NCBI GenBank assembly: GCA_017163975.1
Contig: JAFFSR010000248.1
Coordinates: 1,258,501 to 1,322,500 of the forward strand
Origin: Anastatus disparis
Lineage: Eukaryota > Arthropoda > Insecta > Hymenoptera > Eupelmidae
Direction: 5' to 3'
DNA length: 64,000 nucleotides
Position 1 is the stretch's first letter; the number at the start of each line of letters is the position of its first letter. The notes beneath the pieces were generated by a model. It saw nothing but the letters and a program-made list of their open reading frames with translations, did no database searches and had not been told where the DNA came from. This document shows positions 47,601-60,074 of the stretch, in pieces. The position numbers were made by a program, and so were the translations under genes.

Positions 47601-48612
47601 AACTACCCCTATATAAGGGTTGAAAACTTAAAAAAATCGTATCTCGCGATTTTATTAATTTACCGGGAATTTTCTTTTTTGTATTGATTTTTTATATTAA
47701 AATACTATGATTATAGAGGTTACAGCCCATTCGAGGAACAGGAACTACCCCTATATAAGGGTTGAAAACTTAAAAAAATCGTATCTCGCGATTTTATTAA
47801 TTTACCGGGAATTTTCTTTTTTGTATTGATTTTTCATATTAAAATACTATGATTATAGAGGTTACAGCCCATTCGAGGAACAGGAACTACCCCTATATAA
47901 GGGTTGAAAACTTAAAAAAATCGTATCTCGCGATTTTATTAATTTACCGGGAATTTTCTTTTTGTATTGATTTTTTATATTAAAATACTATGATTATAGA
48001 GGTTACAGCCCATTCGAGGAACAGGAACTACCCCTATATAAGGGTTGAAAACTTAAAAAAATCGTATCTCGCGATTTTATTAATTTGCCGGGAATTTTCT
48101 TTTTTGTATTGGTTTTTTATATTAAAATACTATGATTATATGAGTTACAGCCCATTCGAGGAACAGGAACTACCCCTATATAAGGGTTGAAAACTTAAAA
48201 AAATCGTATCTCGCGATTTTATTAATTTACCGGGAATTTTCTTTTTGTATTGATTTTTTATATTAAAATACTATGATTATATAAGTTACAGCCCATTTGA
48301 GGAACAGGAACTACCCCTATATAAGGGTTGAAAACTTAAAAAAATCGTATCTCGCGATTTTATTAATTTACCGGGAATTTTCTTTTTTGTATTGATTTTT
48401 TATATTAAAATACTATGATTATATAAGTTACAGCCCATTTGAGGAACAGGAACTACCCCTATATAAGGGTTGAAAACTTAAAAAAATCGTATCTCGCGAT
48501 TTTATTAATTTACCGGGAATTTTCTGTTTTGTATTGATTTTTTATATTAAAATACTATGATTATATAAGTTACAGCCCATTTGAGGAACAGGAACTACCC
48601 CTATATAAGGGT
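44630..48612 (+). repeat. 142-bp tandem repeat, forward array, about 28 units
   Basis: The unit contains ATCTCGCGATTTTATTAATT, TTACCGGGAATTTTC, GGTTACAGCCCATTCGAGG and AACTACCCCTATATAAGGG. The period is 142 bp, checked from successive TTACAGCCC positions (45875 to 46017). Units differ by a few substitutions (TTGAGG/TTCGAGG; TATATAAGGG/TATATAGGGG). Each has a TATATAAG motif. 142 is not a multiple of three, so apparent frames of about 66 codons are chance. Confidence 0.95.
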
Positions 48613-51600
48613 AGTGTATGTCCCTTAAGTGGGCTGTAACTTGCATAAACGTTGAATTTTATTATAGAAAACTCATTAAAAAAAGTTATTCCAGGTAAAT
48701 TAATAAACTCATGAGATACGATTTTTATACATTTTCAATCCTTATATAAAGGTAGTTTCTGTCTTTAAAATGACCTATAACTTGAATAAACGTCAAATTG
48801 TATGGTACAAAACCAAGGCAAATTAATAAAATCGGGAAATACGATTTTTTAAAATTTCAAACACTTATATAGAGGTAGTTCCTGTCCCTCAAATAAGCTC
48901 AAACTTGGATAAACGTTGAATTTCATTGTAGGAAACGTATAAAAAATAAAAAATTGTAGGTTAATTGATAAAATCCGGAGATACGATGTTTTTAAATTTT
49001 CTAACCTTATGTAAGGTCTGTTCTTGTCCCACCAATTGACTGTAAATTTATTAAACATTGTATTTTCAAATAAAAAAAGAACATAACAAAGAAAATTTCT
49101 AGTAAACTAATAAAATTGAGAGATACGATTTTTTAAAACTTTCAACCCCTCCCTAGGGGTGTTCCTGTCCCTCAAATAAAGGATTACTTGGAAAAACGTA
49201 AAATTTTATTATAGGAAAACCTCACAAAGAATAAAATTTCTGGTACATTAATAAAATAGCGAGATAGGATTCTTTTACAATTTGCAACCGTTATATAGGG
49301 GTAGTTTGTGTTCCATAAATAGGCTGTAACTTGGGTAAACATCGTATTTTCATATAAAAAAGTAATAAAAAAAAAAAAAGAAATTCGCGGTAAATAAATA
49401 AAATTGCAAAATACGATTTTTTAAAATTTTCAATCCATGTATAGGGGTAGTTCTTGTGCCTCAAATGGGCTGTAACTTGAATGAACATTGTATTTTAATA
49501 TAGAAGGGCACTAGAAAATAGGAAATTTCTGGTAAATTAATAAAATTGCAAGATACGATTTTTTTACAATTTGCAACCCCTATATAGGGGTAGTTCCTGT
49601 TCCTTACATGGGCTGTAACTTGGATAAACATTGTATTTTAATATATAAAGACAGTATAAGAAAAGAAAATTCCCGGTAAATTAATAAAATCGCGAGATAC
49701 GATTTTTTTAAGTTTTCAACCCTTATATAGGGGTAGTTCCTGTTCCTCGAATGGGCTGTAACCTCTATAATCATAGTATTTTAATATAAAAAATCAATAC
49801 AAAAAAGAAAATTCCCGGTAAATTAATAAAATCGCGAGATACGATTTTTTTAAGTTTTCAACCCTTATATAGGGGTAGTTCCTGTTCCTCAAATGGGCTG
49901 TAACTTATATAATCATAGTATTTTAATATAAAAACCAATACAAAAAAGAAAATTCCTGGTAAATTCATAAAATCGCGAGATACGATTTTTTTAAGTTTTC
50001 AACCCTTATATAGGGGTAGTTCCTGTTCCTCAAACGAGCTGTAACTTATATAATCATAGTATTTTAATATAAAAAATCAATACAAAAAAGAAAATTCCTG
50101 GTAAATAAATAAAATCGCGAGATACCATTTTGTTTAAGTTTTCAACCCTTATATAGGGGTAGTTCCTGTTCCTCAAATGGGCTGTAACCTCTATAATCAT
50201 AGTATTTTAATATAAAAAATCAATACAAATAAGAAAATTCCCGGTAAATTAATAAAATCGCGAGATACGATTTTTTTAAGTTTTCAACCCTTATATAGGG
50301 GTAGTTCCTGTTCCTCAAATGGGCTGTAACTCATATAATCATAGTATTTTAATATAAAAAATCAATACAAAACAGAAAATTCCCGGTAAATTAATAAAAT
50401 CGCGAGATACGATTTTTTTCTGTTTTCAACCCTTATATAGGGGTAGTTCCTGTTCCTCGAATGGGCTGTAACCTCTATAATCATAGTATTTTAATATAAA
50501 AAATCAATACAAAAAAGAAAATTCCCGGTAAATTAATAAAATCGCGAGATACGATTTTTTTAAGTTTTCAACCCTTATATAGGGGTAGTTCCTGTTCCTC
50601 GAATGGGCTGTAACCTCTATAATCATAGTATTTTAATATAAAAAACCAATACAAAAAAGAAAATTCCTGGTAAATTAATAAAATCGCGAGATACGATTTT
50701 TTTAAGTTTTCAACCCTTATATAGGGGTAGTTCCTGTTCCTCGAATGGGCTGTAACCTCTATAATCATAGTATTTTAATATAAAAAATCAATACAAAAAG
50801 AAAATTCCCGGTAAATTAATAAATTCGCGAGATACGATTTTTTTAAGTTTTCAACCCTTATATAGGGGTAGTTCCTGTTCCTCGAATGGGCTGTAACCTC
50901 TATAATCATAGTATTTTAATATAAAAAATCAATACAAAAAAGAAAATTCCCGGTAAATTAATAAAATCGCGAGATACGATTTTTTTAAGTTTTCAACCCT
51001 TATATAGGGGTAGTTCCTGTTCCTCGAATGGGCTGTAACTTATATAATCATAGTATTTTAATATAAAAAACCAATACAAAAAAGAAAATTCCTGGTAAAT
51101 TCATAAAATCGCGAGATACGATTTTTTTAAGTTTTCAACCCTTATATAGGGGTAGTTCCTGTTCCTCAAACGAGCTGTTACTTATATAATCATAGTATTT
51201 TAATATAAAAAATCAATACAAAAAAGGAAATTCCTGGTAAATAAATAAAATCGCGAGATACGATTTTTTTAAGTTTTCAACCCTTATATAGGGGTAGTTC
51301 CTGTTCCTCAAATGGGCTGTAACCTCTATAATCATAGTATTTCAATATAAAAAACCAATACAAAAAAAAATTCCTGGTAAATTCATAAAATCGTGAGATA
51401 CGATTTTTTTAAGTTTTCAACCCTTATATAGGGGTAGTTCCTGTTCCTCAAATGGGCTGTAACTCATATAATCATAGTATTTTAATATAAAAAATCAATA
51501 CAAAAAAGAAAATTTCCGGTAAATTAATAAAATCGCGAGATACGATTTTTTTAAGTTTTCAACCCTTCTATAGGGGTAGTTCCTGTTCCTCAAATGGGCT

Positions 51601-53840
51601 GTAGCTAATATAATCATAGTATTTTAATATAAAAAATCAATACAAAACAGAAAATTCCCGGTGAATTAATAAAATCGCGAGATACGATTTTTTTAAGTTT
51701 TCAACCCTTATATAGGGGTAGTTGCTGTTCCTCGAATGGGCTGTAACCTCTATAATCATAGTATTTTAATATAAAAAATCAATACAAAAAAGAAAATTCC
51801 CGGTAAATTAATAAAATCGCGAGATACGATTTTTTTAAGTTTTCAACCCTCATATAGGGGTAGTTCCTGTTCCTCAAATGGGCTGTAACTTATATAATCA
51901 TAGTATTTTAATATAAAAAACCAATACAAAAAAGAAAATTCCTGGTAAATTCATAAAATCGCGAGATACGATTTTTTTAAGTTTTCAACCCTTATATAGG
52001 GGTAGTTCCTGTTCCTCAAACGAGCTGTAACTTATATAATCATAGTATTTTAATATAAAAAATCAATACAAAAAAGAAAATTCCTGGTAAATAAATAAAA
52101 TCGCGAGATACCATTTTGTTTAAGTTTTCAACCCTTATATAGGGGTAGTTCCTGTTCCTCAAATGGGCTGTAACCTCTATAATCATAGTATTTTAATATA
52201 AAAAATCAATACAAAAAAGAAAATTCCCGGTAAATTAATAAAATCGCGAGATACGATTTCTTTAAGTTTTCAACCCTTATATAGGGGTAGTTCCTGTTCC
52301 TCAAATGGGCTGTAACTCATATAATCATAGTATTTTAATATAAAAAATCAATACAAAAAAGAAAATTTCCGGTAAATTAATAAAATCGCGAGATACGATT
52401 TTTTTAAGTTTTCAACCCTTCTATAGGGGTAGTTCCTGTTCCTCAAATGGGCTGTAACTAATATAATTATAGTATTTTAATATAAAAAATCAATACAAAA
52501 CAGAAAATTCCCGGTGAATTAATAAAATCGCGAGATACGATTTTTTTAAGTTTTCAACCCTTATATAGGGGTAGTTCCTGTTCCTCAAATGGGCTGTAAC
52601 CTCTATAATCATAGTATTTCAATATAAAAAATGAATACCAAAAAGAAAATTCCTGGTAAATTCATAAAATCGCGAGATACGATTTTTTTAAGTTTTCAAC
52701 CCTTATATAGGGGTCGTTCCTGTTTATCAAATGGGCTGTAACTTATATAATCATAGTATTTTAATATAAAAAATCAATACAAAAAAGAAAATTCATGGTA
52801 AATTAATATAATGGCGAGATACGATTTTTTTAAGTTTTCAACCCTTATATAGGGGTAGTTCCTGTTCCTCAAATGGGCTGTAACCTCTATAATCATAGTA
52901 TTTCAATATAAAAAATCAATACAGAAAAGAAAATTCCTGGTTATTTCATAAATTCGCGAGATACGATTTTTTTAAGTTTTCAACCCTTATATAGGGGTAG
53001 TTCCTGTTCCTCAAATGGGCTGTAACTCATATAATCATAGTATTTTAATATAAAAAATCAATACAAAAAAGAAAATTTCTGGTAAATTAATAAAATCGCG
53101 AGATACGATTTTTTTAAGTTTTCAACCCTTATATAGGGGTAGTTCCTGTTCCTCAAATAGGCTGTAACTTATATAATCATAGTATTTTAATATAAAAAAT
53201 CAATACAAAACAGAAAATTCCCGGTAAATTAATAAAATCGCGAGATACGATTTTTTTAATTTTTCAACCCTTATATAGGGGTAGTTCCTGTTCCTCGAAT
53301 GGGCTGTAACCTCTATAATCATAGTATTTTAATATAAAAAATCAATACAAAAAAGAAAATTCCCGGTAAATTAATAAAATCGCGAGATACGATTTTTTTA
53401 AGTTTTCAACCCTTATATAGGGGTAGTTACTGTTCCTCGAATGGGCTGTAACTTATATAATCATAGTATTTTAATATAAAAAATCAATACAAAAAAGAAA
53501 ATTTCCGGTAAATTAATAAAATCGCGAGATACGATTTTTTTAAGTTTTCAACCCTTATATAGGGGTAGTTCCTGTTCCTCAAATAGGCTGTAACTTATAT
53601 AATCATAGTATTTTAATATAAAAAATCAATACAAAACAGAAAATTCCCGGTAAATTAATAAAATCGCGAGATACGATTTTTTTAAGTTTTCAACCCTTAT
53701 ATAGGGGTAGTTCCTGTTCCTCAAATGGGCTGTAACTTATATAATCATAGTATTTTAATATAAAAAATCAATACAAAAAAGAAAATTCCTGGTAAATTAA
53801 TAAAATCGCGAGATACGATTTTTTTAAGTTTTTAACTATT
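48613..53840 (-). repeat. 142-bp tandem repeat, reverse array, about 36 units
   Basis: Same unit in opposite orientation. From 48613 to about 49600 the seven or so units are strongly diverged and shortened; from about 49650 on they are clean, like the forward array. Confidence 0.95.
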
Positions 53841-54020
53841 ATTGCAATTTTTCTCCTGGGGGAAGTTTGGGGCGTTTAAGAGTCAAACAGGGGTGAATGT
53901 TGCATAATTTAATGTTTTTTGTCATTTTACAATGGTTTTAGTACGTTACTGCGAGTTATTATGATTTTAAAAAAATATCAAAATATCGTTGTTGAACAAC
54001 GGTGCAAACTTCAAACTCAT

Positions 54021-55969
54021 TTAAATTATGAGTATATGCGTTTATATGTGACTGGGTTTATGTGTATATGGGTTTATAGGTATAAGGGTATATGGGTTAA
54101 TGGGTATATGTGTTTATAGGTATGAGGGTATATGGGTTATCGGGTATATGGGTTAATGGGTATATGTGTTTAGAGGTATGAAGGTCTATGAGTATATGGG
54201 TTTGTGGGTATATGGGTTAATGAGTATATGGGTTAATAGGTATATGGGTTAATGGATCAATGGGTACATGGGTTAATGGGTATATGGGTTAATGGGTATA
54301 TAGGTTAATGGGTGTATGGGCTTATGGATATATGGGCTTATGGATATATGAGCTTATGGGTATATGGGCTTATGGGTATATGGGCTTATGGGTATATGAG
54401 CTCATGGGTATATAGGCTTATGGGTATATGGGCTCATGGGTATATAGGCTTAAGGATATATGGGCTCATGGATATATGGGCTAATAGGTATATTGGTTAA
54501 TGGGTATACGGATATATGATTACATGGGTTTATCGGTATATGGATTCATGGGTATTCAAGCTCATGGGTATATGGGTTCATGAGTATTCAAGCTTATGTA
54601 TATATGAAGGTTAACGGGTATATGGGCTTATGGGTATATGGACTTATGGGTGTATGGGCTTATGGGTATATGGACTCATGGGTATATAGATTTATGGGTA
54701 TATGAGCTCATAGGTATATAGGCTTATGGATGTATGGGCTTGTGGGTATATTGGTTAATGGGTATAATTGTTAATGGGTATACGGATATATGATTACATG
54801 GGTTTCTAGGTATATGGATTCATGGGTATTTAAGCTCATGCGTTTATGGGTTTATGAGTATTGAAGCTTATGTATATATGGGTATGAAGGTTAATGGGTA
54901 TATGGGCTTATGGGTATATGGGCTTATGAGTATATGGGCTTATGGGTATATGAGCTTATGGGTATATGGGCTTATGGGTATATGGGCTTATGGGTATACG
55001 GGCTTATGGGTATATGGGCTCATGGGTATAAGGGCTCGTAGGTATATTGGCTGATTGTTATATGGGCTTATGGACATATGGGCTTATGATTATATAGGCT
55101 TATGGGTATATGGGTATATGGGCTTATGGGTATTTAGGCTTATGGGTATATGGGCTTATGGGTATATGGGCTTATGGGTATATGGGATTACGGGTACATG
55201 GGCTTATGGTTATATAGGCTTTTGAGTATATGGGCTTATGGGTATATGGGCTTATGAGTATATGGGCTTATGGGTATATGGGCTTGTGGGTTCATGGGCT
55301 TATTGGTACATGGGCTTATGGGTATATAGGCTTATGGGTATATGGGCTTAGGTGTATATAAGCTAATGGGTATATGGACTTAAGTACATGGGCTTATGGG
55401 TATCTGGTCTTATAGCTGTATTGGCTTATGAGTATATGGGCTTATGGGTATATGGGCTTATGGGTATATGGGCTCATTGGTATATGGGCTTATGAGTATA
55501 TGGTCTTGCGGGTATATGGGGTTGTGGGTATATAAGTTTGAGGGTATATGGGCTCATGCGTATATGGGCTTATGGGTATATGGGTTAGCGGGTACATGGA
55601 TTCCTGGGTATATGGGCTTTTGGGTATAGGGGCTCATGGGTATATGAGCTTATGGATATATGGGCTTATGGATATATGGGCTAATGGGTATATTGGTTAA
55701 TGGGTATATTTGTTAATGGGTATACGGATATATGATTACATGGGTTTATAGGTATATGGATTCATGAGTATTTAAGCTCATGGGTATACGGGTTTATGAG
55801 TATTCAAGCTTAGGTATATATGGGTATGAAGGTTAATGGGTATATGGGCTTATAGGTATATGGACTTATGGATATATGGGCTTATAGGTATATTGGTTAA
55901 TGGGTATATTTGTTAATTGGTTTACGGATATATGATTACATGGGCTTACAGGTATATGGATTCATTACT
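54021..55969 (+). repeat. 16-bp G-rich minisatellite, block 1
   Basis: Tandem GGGTATATGGGCTTAT with variants (GGGTATATGGGTTAAT), built of two related 8-mers. GGG runs 5 bases apart on the + strand fit the G-quadruplex pattern. Frames reading GYMGLWVYGLMGIWAY are a by-product: three units make 16 codons with no stop. Confidence 0.9.
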
Positions 55970-55977
55970 ATTTAAGC

Positions 55978-57111
55978 CGAGGGGTTATCCACCTAAAAAA
56001 ATAGTGCTTGATTGATTGCATAATTTAATCGAATTCACTGCGATTTCATTGTGATTTTTCCTAGAAATAAAAAAATTCTCGATTTCAGTGATTGCTTCTG
56101 ATTTAAAATTTCATAAAGAAATCGATTTCAAGCAAATATTTTAAAATTATATAAAAGATAATTTTAATTACATTCACATTATTTAAAATAATTTGATTAC
56201 ATTCGAATTTATAAATTGTATGTTCGCATGAAAATAAAACTAATTAAATACACATATTTAGAAACTGAGTTTATAGGTATCTTCAAATGACTTGATGACA
56301 CAATATAATCACCCATAGGTAATATTATCGAAGGTTTTAAAAGTCCATTTCTTAGTTTTGTTCCTATATGTATTGTATCTTGTACAAAAATAATATCTGA
56401 ATCCATCTCAACATTAATATTCATATTGTTATTATTTATTTTACAACCTAATTTAGATTCAATTTGCATGGCTTTTAATAGTTGTGGATCACCATCCGAT
56501 GAAATACCAAGCACAGTTATATTTTCTTCTTTAAGACATTTTATTAAATATTTCCACCTTTTTATAATGTGATCAAAGGTGAATTTATTATTTGTACCAA
56601 ATATAGACAAGCAGAAGTATGAAGCGTTAATTTGAAGTGGCTGAGCCATTATCACATAAGCCAGACTAGATCTTTCACCATTTTCAAAAGCATTTACATT
56701 TTAATTATGTAATTTATGAATAGAAAATAAATAATCTTACCTCTATAACAGAGCTGCTCTGAATCTTCCCTCTTTTGATTATACACGATATTCACGTGTG
56801 AAACGTACGATGAATAAAAACTAAATGACTTTTTCTCTTGTTTCAACCAGCTCAAGCCGGCTCAAGCTAATACTTTTCCGAGAATCCTAAAGGAATTTCG
56901 GATCATAGTCCTTATTTTTGCTTGTCAAAATAAACACCGATGCTTGTATATTTTGAAGCGATTTCGCGATTTCATTTCGTTTAAGTGATTTCACCGATTT
57001 CATTTTATGAAATCAGTAAAAATAATTTTACCAAATTTCGCGATTTCAAGTATATTGAAATCGATTTCCTACATAAGTGCTTGCTTGATTTCATTAGTGA
57101 ATGACCCCTCG
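55978..57111. mobile_element. DNA transposon fragment with 8-bp target duplication, 1.13 kb
   Basis: Perfect 8-bp duplication ATTTAAGC (55970-55977, 57112-57119) within the minisatellite. Terminal inverted repeats CGAGGGGTTATCCAC / GTGAATGACCCCTCG. Contains a transposase-like piece on -. The 8-bp duplication points to hAT, P or Merlin type; I cannot choose. Confidence 0.8.
56209..56655 (-). pseudogene. Transposase-like fragment, about 145 aa
   Basis: Reads IMAQPLQINASYFCLSIFG, WKYLIKCLKEENITVLGISSDGDPQLLKAM, then VQDTIHIGTKLRNGLLKPSIILPMG. The SSDGD and QDTIHIGTKLRN segments look like conserved parts of a DDE-type transposase found in insects, with the Asp of SDGD a candidate catalytic residue. 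The gene is truncated on both sides; family not certain. Confidence 0.55.
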
Positions 57112-57119
57112 ATTTAAGC

Positions 57120-57694
57120 TAATGGGTATATTGGTTCAGGAGTATTCAAGCTTATGTATATATGGGTATGAAGGTTAATGGGTATATGGGCTCATGGGTA
57201 TATGGGCTTATGGATATATGAGCTTATGGGTTTATGGGCTTATGGGTATATGGGCTTATGGGTATATGGGCTTATGGCTATATGTGCTTGTGGGTATATG
57301 GGCTTGTGGGTATATGAGCTTATGGGTGTATGGGCTTATGAGTATATGGGCTTATGCGTATATGGGCTTATGGGTATATGGGCTTATGAGTATATGGGCT
57401 TATGGGTATATGGGCTTATGAGTATATGGGCTTATGGGTATATTAGTTAATGGGTATATTTGTTAATGGGTATACGGATATATGCTTATATAGGTTTATA
57501 GGTATATGGATTCATGTGTATTTAAGTCAATAGGTATATGGGTTCATGAGTATTCAAGCTTATGTATATATAGGTATGAAGGTTTATGGGTGTATGGGTT
57601 AGCGGGTATATGGATTCCTCGGTATATGGGCTTATGGGTATATAGGTTTATGGGTATATGGGCTTATAAGTATATGGGCTTATGGGTATATTGG
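57120..57694 (+). repeat. 16-bp G-rich minisatellite, block 2
   Basis: Continuation of block 1 after the transposon, same 16-bp unit, cleaner in 57178-57430. Confidence 0.9.
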
Positions 57695-57698
57695 TTAA

Positions 57699-58079
57699 GA
57701 AGGGGCCGAACTATCTGTCTTTGTCTAATAACGTTTTTCATCATTTATGTAAACACTATCCGGTATAACAAGAATAAAATAGCAGCCCCCGCTAGATATT
57801 TGTATAATAAGTAAATTTTGTAATAACAACCAAATTTTTTTACTGCGTAGTTTTTGAATAATTAGAGACCTACCAAAAAAAGATAGGTTATATTCTAGAT
57901 TGCTAGAAGGTCTCTAATTAGTCAAAAACTATACGATAAAAAATTTGGTTGTTATTACAAAATTTACTAATTATACTAATATCTAGCGGGGGCAGCTATT
58001 TTTTTCTTGTTATACCGTATAGTGTTTACATAAATGATGAAAAACGCTATTAGACAAAGACAGATAGTTTGGCCCCTTC
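57699..58079. mobile_element. Palindromic TTAA MITE family B, copy 2 (381 bp)
   Basis: TTAA at 57695-57698 and 58080-58083. Ends GAAGGGGCCGAACTATCTG / CAGATAGTTTGGCCCCTTC. The interior matches 13001-13400 (TCTTTGTCTAATA, CCCCCGCTAGATATT, GCGTAGTTTTTGAATAAT). The two halves are reverse complements. Inserted in the minisatellite. Confidence 0.9.
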
Positions 58080-58083
58080 TTAA

Positions 58084-58560
58084 TGGGTATATTTATTAAT
58101 GGGTATACGGATATATGGTTTCATGGGTTTATAGGTATATGTATTCATGGGTATTTAAACTCATTGGTATATGGGTTTATGAGTATTTAAGTTCATGTAT
58201 ATATGGGTATTAAGGTTTTTGGGTATATGAGTTAGTGGGTATATGGATTCCTGGGTATATGGGCTTATGGGTCTATAGGTATATGGGTATATGCATATAT
58301 GGGTATTCGGTTTGATGGGTTTATGATTTTATATTTGTATGGGTTTGTGGGTATATGGGTTCATGAGTATATGGTTTTATGGGTGCACGGGTTCATGAGT
58401 ATATGCGTTTACGAGTACATGGGTTTGTCGATGTATGGATTCAAGCGTTTTTGGGTTTATGGGTAAATGGATTGATAAGTATATGGTTTAATGGGTATAT
58501 GGGTTCATAAGTATATAGTCAGGGGTAATTGGGTTTATTGCTATATGTAAATATGGGTAT
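58084..58560 (+). repeat. 16-bp G-rich minisatellite, block 3, degenerate
   Basis: Same repeat, progressively diverged towards 58560. Confidence 0.8.
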
Positions 58561-58619
58561 ATAACAGCAAAGAAAAAGAAATATTTATATTATTTTTGAG
58601 AAGGAATTGGTAAATGTTG

Positions 58620-60060
58620 CCAACGAGATGTGAAAATACTGAAAGGGGCCTGCTTCAAATTTCGAAAAAATTCGATAAAGTTTATAGTAAACCCATTCGA
58701 AGTATGCACAACCATAGCTTCATCGTGTATGCGCGTTTACAGGGAAAAATTAAAAAAACATCGAATAAGTATTATACATGTGAGAGGGTACAGAATGGCT
58801 GATGATCCGTTAAAGATATATAATGGCTTAATGGGATGGAACAAAAGATTCCGCAGTGTTGAATTCAATATGCAGGTTCACGATGTTACAGAATAAATAG
58901 AAATGAAACACTATCATAAGACGCATCGAAATAGAGTATAAGTATAAGGCAAATCGCTTGACGACAGATACGAAAGAACAGGTGTTTCATGCTTCAAAAT
59001 TAAAACTGGCAATTATACACTCATCATATTATGGGTATATGAATTCAAGCGGGAAATTCAACATAACGGAGAATTGAGTGAATATATAGATAAGAATATC
59101 GATTTTGTTTATCGTAATTTGTTGTACCCCCGTGATGCATTTTTCGGCGGTAGAACTGATGACAAAGTACGATTGTGAGGGTAAAGAAAAATTCAAATAC
59201 GTCGATATATTTTTATTATACTCATATATTGAGAGACGAGGTAAATATCCTGTGGCCCATTCAACCTTATATGTGGGTAATGAAATTCAAGTTCTCATAG
59301 AGGATAACAATGGCATTAGTTACATTGAATGTCTTATCCTGTTTGATTTACTCCTATCCAGAAATTTGTATCATACTGTTTTACCAATGAGAATGCAGGA
59401 AAAATTAATTGTTTTTTCTTTGCTGTACGTGTTGCGGACAAATGATTCAAATGGATTGTATGCACAATACTATACGGTATTATACAGAACATGGGTGTCG
59501 AAGAGCTTGAAAAAACTATAGGAATATGATTCGAAAACGTAAAAACGTGATTCAAAACGTTTACGAAATATGGCATAATATAACCCTGTGACGCGGACAG
59601 GTGGTATTTTTATCGAGTAGATCGATGAATTCTTCAAGCAAAAACTAAGGCTTTCCGTTACCCGTTGGAATGTATTACCAAAAATTATTAATACCGTTAT
59701 TTAGATAACTTTGAACATGGAGAGGGTATTGGTGTAAGTAAAACTGATATAAATTTTAATGCGGAATTGAGGTCGGTAACTGAATCATGTGCTAACACGT
59801 TATGATAAAGATCGAGCAATTAGAGAATATGGCCAAAACAGAGGTTGTTACAGAACCAACAAGATTGACAGAACTACTTACCAATGTTGAAGTGATTGTA
59901 AACAATACCAGGATGAAGCTCTCTTGCAATCGCGCACGACAAGTTTTGTAATTGCAGCTTTCAAAACATCACAAGCTCGGCTTAAACTTTTTGATTATTT
60001 GAATTAACTAGGATTGCGCGCACTGAACTATAGCACAGACTTTTTTAAAATACCAGTCCA
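58620..60060 (+). pseudogene. DNA polymerase B of a second Maverick lineage, shattered
   Basis: Pieces in different frames but in PolB order: exonuclease-end block ACFKFRKN...VNPFEVCTTIASSCMRVYR...GYRMAD (58650-58805), LLYPRDAFFGGRTDD (59110-59165), motif A region KYVDIFLLYSYIE..YPVAHSTLYVG (59196-59280), TRTGGIFIE (59593-59620), DNFEHGEGIGV (59704-59738), MAKTEVVTEPTRLTELLTN (59829-59885), and a degraded motif C (59990-60030), where the usual YxDTDS is lost. Its motif A differs in type from the first polymerase (YVDIxxLYxY instead of YFDINNLYGW), so this is a different element. Confidence 0.8.
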
Positions 60061-60074
60061 ATGCAGCAAGTCTT

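Larger units (their letters stand above)
44456..54020. mobile_element. Giant foldback element with tandem-repeat arms, 9.6 kb
   Basis: Outer unique inverted repeats of about 180 bp (44456-44640, 53835-54020) begin ATGAGTTTGAAG and include TTGCACCGTTGTTCAACAAC; they are nearly identical. Inside them lie two opposed arrays of one 142-bp unit, about 28 forward and about 36 reverse copies, meeting at 48606. No ORF of its own is supported. The architecture (inverted arms built of tandem repeats) resembles Drosophila FB elements. TTAA-like bases flank both ends but an exact target duplication is not certain. Confidence 0.8.

Noticed and set aside
45862..50768. Repeated 66-codon frames (TAHSRNRNYPYIRV type)
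   Set aside because: They arise from the 142-bp repeat in both orientations; the period is not a multiple of three and the frame ends after about 1.4 units.
54312..57814. Several 60-100 codon frames rich in Gly/Trp/Tyr/Met
   Set aside because: They are translations of the 16-bp minisatellite, open in more than one frame, with no start context or domain.
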